64,000 nucleotides of DNA, taken from DASSJF01 sp035280345. Lineage in GTDB: Bacteria > Sysuimicrobiota > Sysuimicrobiia > Sysuimicrobiales > Segetimicrobiaceae. Both the position numbers and the translations under genes were made by a program. Of this stretch, positions 1 to 8,552 are shown piece by piece. Each line of letters opens with the position of its first letter. Within the stretch, counting starts at the first letter, position 1. Where the stretch lies: NCBI GenBank assembly GCA_035280345.1, contig DATEGA010000074.1, forward strand, positions 1 to 64,000, given 5' to 3'. The notes under the pieces are model-generated. The model was not told the DNA's origin, made no database searches, and was given only the letters and a program-made list of their open reading frames with translations.

Positions 1-1215
1 TTGCGCCGCGGCGATGACCTGCTTGACCGGAACGCCGCGGAACTCGGCCGCGGCGCGGCACGCCTCAAATTCCGGCGCGACGTTCAGCACCGCCTCGCCG
101 TCCACCGCGATCTTCACGGGAATTTTGCCGTACTCGGTCTCGACGTCCAGGATCACCCGGGTCGCGGCAAGGCGGCTGACCTCGTACGCGCGCACACCGA
201 GCGTCGTCGTCTCGGCGAGGAGCACGCCGGTCAACTCCCGTACCCGGTCCCGGGATGTGAGGACGCGCAGCACGTGGCCCGGCCGTCCCTTCTTCATGAC
301 CGCCGGCACCGTCGCGACTTCGAGCGCCCCTGCCTGGATCAACCGCGTGGTCACATACGGGTAGAGCTGCGGGTTCATGTCGTCGATCGAGGTCTCGAGC
401 AGGATGAGCCGCTCCGTGCGGGCCTCGTCACCGAAGGGCGCGGCTCCTGCCACCGCTGTATCCGCACCGGCCGCGTGGATCCCCGCGCCGGCGGCATGCG
501 CCTTCTCCGCCTCGCCCACAAACAGGCGGAGCACGTTGGCCCGCGCCGGATCGTCGCGCCCCGCACCCGTCCCGATTCGCCCCACCCGCATCGCGGGCAG
601 GGGCCCCCACTCCGCCACGATTTCCTTGAGCAGCGCCGCCCCCGTGGGCGTCAGCCACTCGCCCTCTACGTCGCCCGCATACACCGGCATCCCTTCGATC
701 AGCGCCTGCGTCGCGGGCGCCGGCACCGGCACCAGACCGTGGCGGATGCGGATCCAGCCGCGGCCGATGCAGACCGGCGACGCTGCGATCCGGTCGAGGC
801 CTAGCGCCTCGGCCCCGGTGAGCACGCCGACGACGTCGACCAGGGTATCGAGCCCGCCGAGTTCGTGCAGGTGGACTCGCTCGACCGGCACGCCGTGAAC
901 GGCGGACTCGACCTCGGCGAGGCGGTCCAGCACGCGGGCCGCGCGCTTTCTCACCGGCGCCGCGACGCGGGAGCGGTCGACGATCGCCGTGAGCTCCGGG
1001 TAGAGCCGTTCGTGCGCCGGATCGTCCTCCGTGACCTCGACGCGCAGCGCGGGCACGCCCCGCCGGTCGGCCCGAGTGATCGCGAGCCGGACCGGCACGC
1101 CCAGATCCGCGACCACGCGCCGCAGCGCCGCCTCGGACCACCCCGCGCCGATGAGCGCGCCGAGCAGCATGTCGCCGCTCGCGCCGCTCGGGCAATCAAG
1201 GTATCCGACTCGCAT
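1..1215 (-). CDS. larC: LarC, nickel insertion protein of nickel-pincer cofactor synthesis (partial at left edge)
   Basis: LarC inserts nickel into the pyridinium dithio-carboxylate precursor, the last step in making the nickel-pincer nucleotide used by lactate racemase and relatives (family knowledge). Read on the minus strand, the protein begins MRVGYLDCPSGASGDMLLGA, the typical LarC/DUF111 N-terminus, and stays open for 405 codons to the window edge, about the usual full LarC length, so little should be missing. In Lactobacillus the protein is split into LarC1/LarC2 and joined by programmed frameshifting; here it is one uninterrupted frame. The ATG at 1213-1215 lies inside the 3' end of larB (20 bp overlap), which implies translational coupling. 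A plus-strand frame over 1-804 is antisense shadow. Confidence 0.93.
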   Translation of the reverse strand, partial: MRVGYLDCPSGASGDMLLGALIGAGWSEAALRRVVADLGVPVRLAITRADRRGVPALRVEVTEDDPAHERLYPELTAIVDRSRVAAPVRKRAARVLDRLAEVESAVHGVPVERVHLHELGGLDTLVDVVGVLTGAEALGLDRIAASPVCIGRGWIRIRHGLVPVPAPATQALIEGMPVYAGDVEGEWLTPTGAALLKEIVAEWGPLPAMRVGRIGTGAGRDDPARANVLRLFVGEAEKAHAAGAGIHAAGADTAVAGAAPFGDEARTERLILLETSIDDMNPQLYPYVTTRLIQAGALEVATVPAVMKKGRPGHVLRVLTSRDRVRELTGVLLAETTTLGVRAYEVSRLAATRVILDVETEYGKIPVKIAVDGEAVLNVAPEFEACRAAAEFRGVPVKQVIAAAQ

Positions 1216-1993
1216 GCGCCCCCCCGGCCTGGTCCGCGTTCACGCCGGCCGCGTTGCCGTTGATGCACGCCGCGAGGTACCCGGCGCCGAACCCGTTGTC
1301 GATGTTCACGACCGCCACGCCCGGCGCGCACGCGTTGAGCATCGTCAGCAGCGGCGCGATGCCGCCGAGGTGCACGCCGTACCCGACGCTCGTCGGCACA
1401 CCGATCACGGGCGCGCGTGTCAGCCCCGCCACCACCGTGGGCAGGGCGCCGTCCATGCCGGCGACGACGACCAGCACCCGCGACTGTTCGAGCAGGCCGC
1501 GGTGAGCGCCGAGGCGGTGGAGCCCGCTCACCCCGACGTCGTACGCGCGCACCACCTCGGCGCCCATGGCCTCCGCGGTCCACGCCGCCTCTTCGGCCAC
1601 CGGCAGATCACCGGTCCCGCCGCTCAATACGCCGACACAGCCGGTCTTGCGGCTCGGTGGGCTGCCGAGCACGACGAGGCGGGCGTCCGCCGCGTACGTC
1701 GCGTCTGGGAACGCCTCCACCAGCCCCGCGGCCACCTCGGGCGTCACCCGGGTCAGCAGCACGGGACCGCCGCCGCGCCGCAGTGCCGTGGCAATCTCCA
1801 CGATCTGGGACAGCGACTTGCCGGGACAGTAGACGGCTTCGGGCGCGCCGCGGCGGAGGGGCCGGTGCGTATCGGCTTTCGCGAAGCCGAGATCCGCGAA
1901 CGGCATCCAGCGCAGTGTGGAGAGGGCGTCGGCGACGGAGACGCGCCCCGAGCGCACGTCATCGAGTAAGCGCGCGAGCGTCTCCTCGTTCAT
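1196..1993 (-). CDS. larB: LarB, pyridinium-3,5-biscarboxylate mononucleotide synthase
   Basis: LarB carboxylates nicotinate adenine dinucleotide and releases AMP, giving the biscarboxylated mononucleotide that LarE then thiolates (established for the Lactobacillus plantarum enzyme). The 265-residue protein has the family landmarks: CPGKSLSQIVEIA near residue 57, VLSGGTGDLPVAEEAA near 123, VVVAGMDGALPTVVAGL near 175 and GVPTSVGYGV near 198, the AIR-carboxylase (PurE-like) core. Its ATG overlaps the larE stop as ATGA, and its own 3' end overlaps larC. The tight larE-larB-larC order supports a single cofactor operon. Confidence 0.95.
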   Translation of the reverse strand: MNEETLARLLDDVRSGRVSVADALSTLRWMPFADLGFAKADTHRPLRRGAPEAVYCPGKSLSQIVEIATALRRGGGPVLLTRVTPEVAAGLVEAFPDATYAADARLVVLGSPPSRKTGCVGVLSGGTGDLPVAEEAAWTAEAMGAEVVRAYDVGVSGLHRLGAHRGLLEQSRVLVVVAGMDGALPTVVAGLTRAPVIGVPTSVGYGVHLGGIAPLLTMLNACAPGVAVVNIDNGFGAGYLAACINGNAAGVNADQAGGAHASRIP

Positions 1994-2820
1994 GTGCGGC
2001 GGTCCGCCAGCCCTGCAGAGAACCGTCCCGAGCGCAATCCGTCGGGGGCGATCCGCACGACCAAGAAGCCGACGGCGCGCAGGGCGTCGGCAAGCGGGGC
2101 GGACAGCGCCGTCAGCCGCTCGACCTCCGGGAGCGGTACTTCCACGCTCGCGGCGGCGCCGTGGTGGCGCACCCGCACCTCACGGAAGCCCAGGCCGCGC
2201 ACGATCCGCTCCGCCGCCTCGATCTGGCCGAGTGCCGGGATCGTCACCGGCGACCCGAACGGCAGGCGAGACGCGAGGCAGGGCGCCGCCGGCTTGTCCC
2301 AGATCTCGAGCCCCCGCCGGTGCGCGAGCACGCGGATCTCGGCTTTGCCGAGGTCCGCCTCGAGCAGCGGCGCCCGCACCGCGAACTCCCGCGCGGCGCG
2401 CATGCCGGGCCGGTAGTCCCCGACGTCATCGGCGTTCGCACCATAGACTACCGCGGGAAGATCCAGGCCGCGCGCGACCCGCGCCAGTTCCGTGAACAGG
2501 GCGTGCTTGCAGAAGTAACAGCGGTTCACGTCGTTGCGGAGGTAGCGTTCGTCCTCGAACTCGCGCGTCTCGACCCGAAGGTGCCGGACACCAAGCGAGG
2601 CGGCGATCCGCTCCGCCGCCGCGAGTTCGTCCTGCGCGAGCGACGCGGACACCGCGGTGGCCGCGACGCACCGCTCCCCGAGCATGTCGGACGCCACGGC
2701 GAGGAGATACGCGCTGTCGACGCCGCCGGAAAACGCCACCACGGCCCCGCGAAGATCGCGCAGCACGGCCTCGAGCCGCGCGTGCTTATGGTGCAGGTGC
2801 GCGTTGTCGAGCATGGTCAC
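1990..2820 (-). CDS. larE: LarE, ATP-dependent sacrificial sulfur transferase
   Basis: LarE adenylates the carboxylates of the LarB product and replaces each with sulfur. In the Lactobacillus enzyme the sulfur comes from its own cysteine, leaving dehydroalanine. The 276-residue protein has the PP-loop SGGVDS at residues 31-36, CYFCK at 101-105 and PCLASR around 180-185, where Cys181 sits at the position of the sacrificial cysteine. The start used is GTG at 2818-2820; an in-frame ATG two codons in is an alternative. The stop overlaps the larB start. A 64-base gap separates it from the upstream EamA gene, so they may share a transcript. Confidence 0.93.
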   Translation of the reverse strand: MTMLDNAHLHHKHARLEAVLRDLRGAVVAFSGGVDSAYLLAVASDMLGERCVAATAVSASLAQDELAAAERIAASLGVRHLRVETREFEDERYLRNDVNRCYFCKHALFTELARVARGLDLPAVVYGANADDVGDYRPGMRAAREFAVRAPLLEADLGKAEIRVLAHRRGLEIWDKPAAPCLASRLPFGSPVTIPALGQIEAAERIVRGLGFREVRVRHHGAAASVEVPLPEVERLTALSAPLADALRAVGFLVVRIAPDGLRSGRFSAGLADRRT

Positions 2821-2884
2821 GCCTCACATCCTCTTCCGCGTCCTTCGACCGGCCGTGGCGCCAGGCCTCCGTCGGGAGAGACCG

Positions 2885-3781
2885 TCACGGCGCCGCCTCC
2901 GCTGGGGCGCGCGCCGGCTCGGACGCAAACCACACGCCCGCCAGCGTGAGGAGCGCTCCCGCCGCCTGCACGAGCGTCAGCGATTCGCCGAGTACGATCG
3001 CGGCGATCACCACCGCCGAGATCGGCTCTAGATAGACGTACACCATGGTTTGCCGCTGGCCAAACCGGTGCAGCGACCGGCCCCACAGCGCCATGGCGAG
3101 CACCATGCCCGCGGTCGCGCCGTAAACGAGTCCCGCCCACGCCGGCCACGACACTGCGCTCCACCCCAGCCCAGCCACGTCGGGCAACGCGAGAGGCGCG
3201 AACAGCAGCGTAGCGATCCCGATGGACCACCCCGTCGCCCGCCACGTCCCGGTCGCCGCGACGACGGGGCTGATGGCGAACGCATACCATGACCACGCCG
3301 CCGCCGCGCCGAGCGCGAGAAAATCGCCGAGCACGCGTTGCGCATCGAGCCCGCCGGCCTGCCCCCAGACGATCAGGACGACCCCCACGAGCCCGATCGC
3401 AAGTCCCGTCCATCGGCGCACGTCCAGCGCCTCGCCGCCGCGCACGGCCAGCCAGCCGGCCGTCAGGATCGGCGACGCCGCGAGCAAGATCGCGCTCTGT
3501 CCGGCCGTCGTCCAGCGGAGCCCGCCGATGAGGAGAACCTGAAATGCCGCCTGGGCCAGACCGGCGCGCAGGACCAACGCCCCCGACGGCGGCGCGGACC
3601 CCGCCGGAATCGAACGCCGCCGCGGCAGCCATATCGCCGCGAGCACCGAGGTCGCGATCACGAGACGCAGGAACGTGACGTCCACCAGATCGATCTCGCG
3701 GAGCGCGAGCCGCGCACCGGGATAGACGCCGCCCCAGAGCACAACGGCAAGCAGCGGTACCGGAAGAATCCGGACCTTCAT
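2885..3781 (-). CDS. EamA/RhaT (DMT) family transporter
   Basis: A 298-residue, very hydrophobic protein with about ten membrane segments in two repeats, ending with a typical second EamA repeat (VYVYLEPISAVVIAAIVLGES near residue 250). Family members are drug/metabolite exporters or permeases; the substrate cannot be told. The first repeat begins close to the N-terminus (LLAVVLWGGVYPGARLAL). The ATG at 3779-3781 overlaps the TGA of the upstream SDR gene as ATGA, so the two are probably translated together. It lies upstream of larE on the same strand. Longer frames across 2885-4894 run out of frame through the SDR gene and are not real. Confidence 0.88.
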   Translation of the reverse strand: MKVRILPVPLLAVVLWGGVYPGARLALREIDLVDVTFLRLVIATSVLAAIWLPRRRSIPAGSAPPSGALVLRAGLAQAAFQVLLIGGLRWTTAGQSAILLAASPILTAGWLAVRGGEALDVRRWTGLAIGLVGVVLIVWGQAGGLDAQRVLGDFLALGAAAAWSWYAFAISPVVAATGTWRATGWSIGIATLLFAPLALPDVAGLGWSAVSWPAWAGLVYGATAGMVLAMALWGRSLHRFGQRQTMVYVYLEPISAVVIAAIVLGESLTLVQAAGALLTLAGVWFASEPARAPAEAAP

Positions 3782-4530
3782 ACCATCACAGAGCCCCCGT
3801 TCACGTCGAGACACTGGCCGGTCATGAACCTGCCCGCCTCGGAAGCAAGGTACAGCGCCGCCATCGCGACATCGTCCGGCTCGCCGAGCCGCCGCAGGGG
3901 GAGCTCCGCGGCCCTGGCGCGCTGGCGTTCCGGCGGATAGATCGGACGATTCATGTCGGTAACGATCGAGCCGGGACAGACGGCGTTCACGGTAATGCCG
4001 TACCGCCCGAGCTCCCTCGCGAGCGAGCGCGTGAACGCCAGCACGAAGCCCTTCGTGCCTGAGTACACGGCGAAGTTCTCCGCACCCACGTGGCCCAGTT
4101 GCGACGAGAGGTTGATGATCCTGCCGGAGCCGCGCTTGATCATCGAGGGCAGCAGCGCGCGCGTGAGCGTCAGCGTGCCGTAGATGTTCACGTCGATCAT
4201 CGCCGTCCACGTAGCCGGATCTTGCGCCGCGAACGGCGTCACGTCCATGATCCCCGCGTTGTTGACGAGAATATCGACGCGGCCGAAGGCCCGCATTGCC
4301 CGATCCGCGAGCGCGGCCGTGTCGTCGCGGTGGGCCACGTCGGCCCGCACGGCGATCGCCTGACGCCCCATCCGTTCGATCTGCTCCACGACGGACGCCG
4401 CCTCGGCTTCCGCCGCACGGTAGTTCACGACGACGTCGGCACCCTCCCGCGCAAAGCACAGCGCGGTGGCGCGGCCGAAGCCGCGGCTGCCCCCCGTGAT
4501 CAGCGCAACTCGATCGGCGAGTCTGCTCAT
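3778..4530 (-). CDS. Short-chain dehydrogenase/reductase (FabG-like)
   Basis: A 250-residue classical SDR with the Rossmann motif TGGSRGFG at about residues 12-19, NNAG near 88, the catalytic Ser and YSGTK near 150, and a PGSIVTDM loop after the active site, as in 3-oxoacyl-ACP or glucose dehydrogenase-type enzymes. The substrate is unknown. ATG at 4528-4530 is preferred because GGAGGG sits just upstream and the next residues (MSRLADRVALITGG) match the usual SDR start; the frame is open further upstream but that stretch has no SDR similarity. Coupled to the EamA gene and first of the minus-strand run leading into larEBC. Confidence 0.88.
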   Translation of the reverse strand: MSRLADRVALITGGSRGFGRATALCFAREGADVVVNYRAAEAEAASVVEQIERMGRQAIAVRADVAHRDDTAALADRAMRAFGRVDILVNNAGIMDVTPFAAQDPATWTAMIDVNIYGTLTLTRALLPSMIKRGSGRIINLSSQLGHVGAENFAVYSGTKGFVLAFTRSLARELGRYGITVNAVCPGSIVTDMNRPIYPPERQRARAAELPLRRLGEPDDVAMAALYLASEAGRFMTGQCLDVNGGSVMV

Positions 4531-4684
4531 CGATCCCTCCGGATGAAGCAGTAACTCGGATAACGCGGTGGCGGACAGTTCGGCGGCTTCGGCGACGCAC
4601 CCTATGGACGGTGTTCGGGAGGAGACCTGAACGGCGCCATCCAACGGCAAAGCGCGAGTCCACGCGACGGAGGATCAACCCGCG

Positions 4685-5527
4685 ATGCCAACGACCGCCG
4701 AGAAACGCCGCGCGTTCCGCCAACTGCACGAGTCCGGGTGCTTCATTATCCCGAATCCGTGGGACGCGGGCACGGCGCGGTATCTCCAGCGCCTCGGCTT
4801 CAAGGCACTCGCGACAACCAGTTCGGGCGCCGCGTGGTCGATGGCGATGCCCGATCAGGACTGGGCGCTGACGCGCGAGCCCATGCTCGCCCACATTCGC
4901 ATGATCGTCGAGGCGTCCGACCTGCCCGTCAACGCCGATTTTGAATCCGGCTACGCGGACGATCCCGCGGGCGTCGGCGAAAGCGTGCGCCTGTGTGTCG
5001 AGACCGGCGTCGCCGGGCTGTCGATCGAGGACTCGACCGGCGATGCCTCCCGGCCGCTCTACGACTTCGATCTTGCGGCCGCCAGGATCCGCGCGGCCCG
5101 GGCCGCGATCGACCGCGCCGGCGGCGACGTGCTGCTGGTCGGGCGGTCGGAAGGCTTCATCTGTGGAGCCCCGGACCTCGACGAGACGATCCGCCGGCTC
5201 AAGGCCTACTCGGCCGCGGGTGCCGACTGTCTCTATGCGCCGGGAATCAGGACCCGCGAACAGATCGGCGCGGTCGTCGACGCGGTCGCGCCGAAGCCGG
5301 TCAATCTTCTCATCGGCTCGCCAATCGGCCTCACGTTGAAGGATGCGGCCGCGCTCGGCGTGCGGCGGATCAGCGTCGGCGGCGCGCTCGCACGCGCTGC
5401 GTGGGGCGGCTTCATGGGCGCCGCGAAAAGCCTCGTTGGAGGCACGTTCGACGCGTTCGCCAAGGCGGCGTCCGGGAACGAGTTGAACGGTCTATTTACC
5501 GACGACTTGAAGACACGGACACGCTGA
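4685..5527 (+). CDS. Isocitrate lyase/PEP mutase family protein
   Basis: A 280-residue alpha/beta barrel of the isocitrate lyase/phosphoenolpyruvate mutase superfamily, whose members make or break C-C or P-C bonds next to an enolate. Seen: IIPNPWDAGTARYL at 21-34, NADFESGY at 83-90 with the conserved metal-site Asp, GLSIEDS at 111-117, and a C-terminal region typical of the oxaloacetate-hydrolase-like group (DLDETIRRLKAYSAAGADC). The KKCGH motif of true isocitrate and methylisocitrate lyases is absent, with VGRSEGF in the following segment, so lyase activity on those substrates is unlikely. Weak GGAGG 12-13 bases upstream of the ATG; its stop overlaps the ogt start. Confidence 0.85.
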   Translation: MPTTAEKRRAFRQLHESGCFIIPNPWDAGTARYLQRLGFKALATTSSGAAWSMAMPDQDWALTREPMLAHIRMIVEASDLPVNADFESGYADDPAGVGESVRLCVETGVAGLSIEDSTGDASRPLYDFDLAAARIRAARAAIDRAGGDVLLVGRSEGFICGAPDLDETIRRLKAYSAAGADCLYAPGIRTREQIGAVVDAVAPKPVNLLIGSPIGLTLKDAAALGVRRISVGGALARAAWGGFMGAAKSLVGGTFDAFAKAASGNELNGLFTDDLKTRTR

Positions 5528-6138
5528 TGCCGGACGCGGTTCGCTACACGCGGCTCGTCACACCGATCGGCCCGCTGCTGGTGGCCGAGGATAACGACGG
5601 CCTCGTGGCCATCCACTTCGAGAACGGACGCAGGCGGAGACACGTCGACCCGGCATGGCGCGAGGTCAACGCTACCGAGATCGGCATGGCGGGCCAACTG
5701 CGCGAGTACTTCGAAGGGAAGCGCTGGAGGTTTGATATGCGCCTCTCGCCGCAGGGCACGCCGTTTCAGCGGCGGGTGTGGAAGGCAGTGGCCGGCATTC
5801 CGTTTGGCCAGACTCGGTCTTATGGATCGATCGCGGCCGAGATCGGCGAGCCGAACGCCGTCCGCGCCGTCGGGGCGGCCAACGGCCAGAACCCGTGGCC
5901 GATCGTCGTCCCGTGCCACCGCGTGATCGGCAGCGACGGGTCGCTGACCGGCTACGGCGGCGGACTGCCGATCAAACGCGCGCTGCTCGATTTCGAGCGC
6001 GGCGGCATGCGGTTGTTTGCCGATCCCGCCGGCTCGTGGCTGCTGGCGTCTGTGCCCGCGTCGCCCCGCGGTCGCGGGACTAGCCCGCGGGATGCGCGGG
6101 CGTCGGTATCCACCACTCCTCGCCGCGCGCGGTCGTAA
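5527..6138 (+). CDS. ogt: Methylated-DNA--[protein]-cysteine S-methyltransferase (Ogt/AGT)
   Basis: Suicide repair protein that transfers alkyl groups from O6-alkylguanine to its own cysteine. The core is complete: TPFQRRVWKAVAGIPFGQT at 78-96, the Asn-Arg recognition helix region AVRAVGAANGQNP at 111-123 and the active site PCHRV at 129-133 with Cys130. The ATG at 5527 overlaps the upstream TGA. At 203 residues it carries about 40 residues beyond the usual end; that Arg/Ser/Pro-rich tail is encoded antisense to the last 59 bases of the convergent M20 gene and is probably not functional. Confidence 0.93.
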   Translation: MPDAVRYTRLVTPIGPLLVAEDNDGLVAIHFENGRRRRHVDPAWREVNATEIGMAGQLREYFEGKRWRFDMRLSPQGTPFQRRVWKAVAGIPFGQTRSYGSIAAEIGEPNAVRAVGAANGQNPWPIVVPCHRVIGSDGSLTGYGGGLPIKRALLDFERGGMRLFADPAGSWLLASVPASPRGRGTSPRDARASVSTTPRRARS

Positions 6139-7663
6139 CGTACTCGGGCCAGCGGAGGTCGACCGGCGCCGCGAAGTCGCGCGGGAGGAGCGGCGCCACC
6201 CACTTCACGCCGCCGACACCGCCGCCGGTCCGCTCCTCGAACTCCGAGCGCGCCTTCGCCAGTTCGTCCGGGTTGATCAGCAGATCGACAAGGCTGCCCG
6301 CGATCGTCTTCCCCGCCGTGAACGTCATCGGGTCGATGCAGGCGGGCACCCCGCCGAGGGCGTTCCCGGTCCATGCCGGATACTCGTAGTCCGGCTGCGC
6401 GGGCCGAAGCCGCGGCCGCCCGACGAACAGCCGGGCGGTCGGCGCGTGCCAGGTGTAGTCCACGTAGTCGTCGGACGTGAAATTCTGCTGCCAAGCCGGC
6501 AGCGCGTCCCTCAGGCGGCGCTCGTTCGCCGCCGGGGGGACCAGCTTGGTCGCCGCCTCCATGAACGGATCCTCCATCGGCGCGATCCCGAGGTTGCGCT
6601 GGATGTCACGGGCGAACCGGCGCGCCGCCTCGCCAAACACGGGCGGCCCGACCTGCTCCAAGTTCCGGTAGACGAGTTCGGCGAGGGCGCGGTTGGGGAG
6701 CCCGACGCGCGTCTTCGTGATCCACCGGACCCCATGCCGGCAGTGCGTGACCGCGGCCGCGTGTTCCGCGTTTCGCTCGAGCACCCGCGCGATCTGCTCC
6801 TGAATGCCGAGGCTCGGGGAGCGCCACGCGTACTGCATCGCGGCAAAGCGTGGCGGCAGGTTGTCGGAGGTGCACTGGCCGCCCACCATTAGGAACTCGT
6901 TGAGCGTCCAGGTGCCGGTGTGCGGAAACATCGCTTCCTTTAAATACTTGCTCGTAGTGTACATCAGGCAGACCGCATCGAGGGCCCCGGGACACCGCGC
7001 GGTCGCGTGGGAGTGGCGAACCGGCATCAGCCCGTGGTCCGTCCACGTCTCCGGGGCGTCGCAATCGAACGAGTACTGGGCGCTCCAATACGAGCCGCAC
7101 TGCGTGTCCCAGGCGACCGTGTTGTTCGGGTTCGGGTGAAACGCGACGTAGGCGTCCGCGCCGTCGTAGTAGCCCTTCGCGGCGTGCACCGGCTTCGAGC
7201 CGCAGACTTTCTCGGCCGGCTCTCCGAAGAACCGGAGCGTCCCCCGCAACCCGTGCTTTTGCATCGCCGCCTTCGCCGCGAGCACGCCGGTCAGGCCGGC
7301 GACGCCGAGGGCGGAGTGCGGGTCCGTGTGTCCGGCCGCGTACGGGTTGAGGCCTTCGCGCGGCGCCCGATAAGCTACCGGCTGTTGCGAGTTCTCGGGG
7401 ACAGCGTCGTACTCGGCGTAGGTGCCGAGCACCGGCCGCCCCTCGCCGAACGTGGCGTAGAATGCGGTCGGCATGCCGCCGCTGCCCTCCTCGACGTGAA
7501 AGCCTTCCGCCCGAAGGAGTTCGCAGTAGGCGCGCGCGGATTTGTATTCGCGCCACGCCGGTTCGGCGTACCGCCAGATCTCCTCGCAAAAGCGCGAGAG
7601 TCGCGGCCTGTTCGCCTCCACCCAGGCGAGCGCGGTCTCTTTTTCCGGCAGTCTCTGTGCCAT
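6080..7663 (-). CDS. M20 family amidohydrolase, AbgB-like
   Basis: A 527-residue metallo-hydrolase resembling p-aminobenzoyl-glutamate hydrolase subunit B, which cleaves amide bonds of N-acyl amino acids. Visible elements are GTYAEYDAVPE at 80-90, the metal-binding GHTDPHSALG at 111-120 (the HACGHN position of relatives) and FFGEPAEKVCGSKP at 145-158. A C-terminal segment returns to the catalytic domain (QNFTSDDYVDYTWHAPTARL). It is the last gene of the ten-gene minus-strand run, 12 bases after the amidohydrolase, and overlaps the 3' end of ogt. Its substrate may be the acyl-amino compound brought in by the transporter at the head of the run (inference). Confidence 0.88.
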   Translation of the reverse strand: MAQRLPEKETALAWVEANRPRLSRFCEEIWRYAEPAWREYKSARAYCELLRAEGFHVEEGSGGMPTAFYATFGEGRPVLGTYAEYDAVPENSQQPVAYRAPREGLNPYAAGHTDPHSALGVAGLTGVLAAKAAMQKHGLRGTLRFFGEPAEKVCGSKPVHAAKGYYDGADAYVAFHPNPNNTVAWDTQCGSYWSAQYSFDCDAPETWTDHGLMPVRHSHATARCPGALDAVCLMYTTSKYLKEAMFPHTGTWTLNEFLMVGGQCTSDNLPPRFAAMQYAWRSPSLGIQEQIARVLERNAEHAAAVTHCRHGVRWITKTRVGLPNRALAELVYRNLEQVGPPVFGEAARRFARDIQRNLGIAPMEDPFMEAATKLVPPAANERRLRDALPAWQQNFTSDDYVDYTWHAPTARLFVGRPRLRPAQPDYEYPAWTGNALGGVPACIDPMTFTAGKTIAGSLVDLLINPDELAKARSEFEERTGGGVGGVKWVAPLLPRDFAAPVDLRWPEYVTTARGEEWWIPTPAHPAG

Positions 7664-7675
7664 CGCGTCCTCCCC

Positions 7676-8551
7676 TCAGGAGCCACCCGTCTCGACCGGT
7701 CCCAATAGCAGCCGGCGGGCGTTGTCGCGCAGGACTTTGGGCCGTACCGTCTCTTTGACGGCGAGCGCAGCGAAGTCCGACATCCAACGCTCCGGCGTGA
7801 GAAACGGCCAGTCGGAGCCGAAGAGACATTTATCCTGCAGCGGGCCGTTCATCTGCTCGACCAGTTCCGCGGGGAAATACTTCGGCGACCAGCCGGACAG
7901 GTCGATGAAAACGTTGGATTTGTGGCGGGCGATCGCCAGCTGCTCCGCCTGCCACGGCCAGCCGGGATGCGCCAGGATGATCTGCAGCGACGGGAAGTCC
8001 GCGGCGACGTCGTCCACCAGCATCGGATTCACGTACTTGAGCTTGTAGCCTCCGCCGCCCGGCTCGCCGGCACCGCTGCCCATCGTGCCCGAGTGAAAAA
8101 GACAGACCAGGCCCATCTCCGCGGCCGCCGCCCAGAGCGGGTAGACCCGCTCGTCGTTTGGCGCGAACTTCTGCAGCCCGGGATGCAGCTTGAGCCCCCG
8201 CAGCCCCAGCCTCTCGTGAGCGCGGCGCGCTTCGTCCACGGCCTGCTGTCCCTTCCGCGGATCGACGCCGGCGAAGCCCAGGAACACGTCCGGATGGGCG
8301 CGCACCGCCGCGGCAATGTGATCGTTTGGGACCGGCGGGTGCCCCGACGCGGTGGACGTGTCCATACCGAGCAGCACCGCCCTCATCGTGCGGGCCCGGT
8401 ACTGCTCGGCGAGCTCGTCGATCGAGACCGTCGGAATCTCACGCCCGAAGTACCTGGCCATCGCCGCGATCTCGTCGCCGAAGACGCCGCGCGCCTCCGC
8501 GCTCATTGGATGAACGTGGACATCGATCGCCACGATGTCGTCAGGCGACAT
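7676..8551 (-). CDS. Amidohydrolase-2 family TIM-barrel metal hydrolase or decarboxylase
   Basis: A 291-residue member of the amidohydrolase-2 family, which includes ACMS decarboxylase, gamma-resorcylate decarboxylase and lactone hydrolases. Landmarks are the N-terminal DVHVHP (His12, His14), GLKLHPG near 127, LAHPGWP near 202 and the C-terminal LFGSDWPF near 250 with the metal-binding Asp. The ATG at 8549-8551 is one base after the stop of the upstream cyclodeaminase-like gene, so they are translationally coupled. The frame is open further upstream but that part is antisense-like to the neighbour. The exact reaction cannot be assigned. Confidence 0.87.
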   Translation of the reverse strand: MSPDDIVAIDVHVHPMSAEARGVFGDEIAAMARYFGREIPTVSIDELAEQYRARTMRAVLLGMDTSTASGHPPVPNDHIAAAVRAHPDVFLGFAGVDPRKGQQAVDEARRAHERLGLRGLKLHPGLQKFAPNDERVYPLWAAAAEMGLVCLFHSGTMGSGAGEPGGGGYKLKYVNPMLVDDVAADFPSLQIILAHPGWPWQAEQLAIARHKSNVFIDLSGWSPKYFPAELVEQMNGPLQDKCLFGSDWPFLTPERWMSDFAALAVKETVRPKVLRDNARRLLLGPVETGGS

Positions 8552-8552
8552 G

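Noticed and set aside
1..804. Long plus-strand open frame at the left edge
   Set aside because: It is antisense to larC, whose protein is clearly recognisable; the plus-strand product has Arg/His-rich low-complexity composition typical of antisense in high-GC DNA.
2885..4894. Single long minus-strand frame suggesting an SDR-EamA fusion
   Set aside because: Only the EamA part is in this frame; the SDR is encoded in another frame with its own start and stop and an ATGA overlap.
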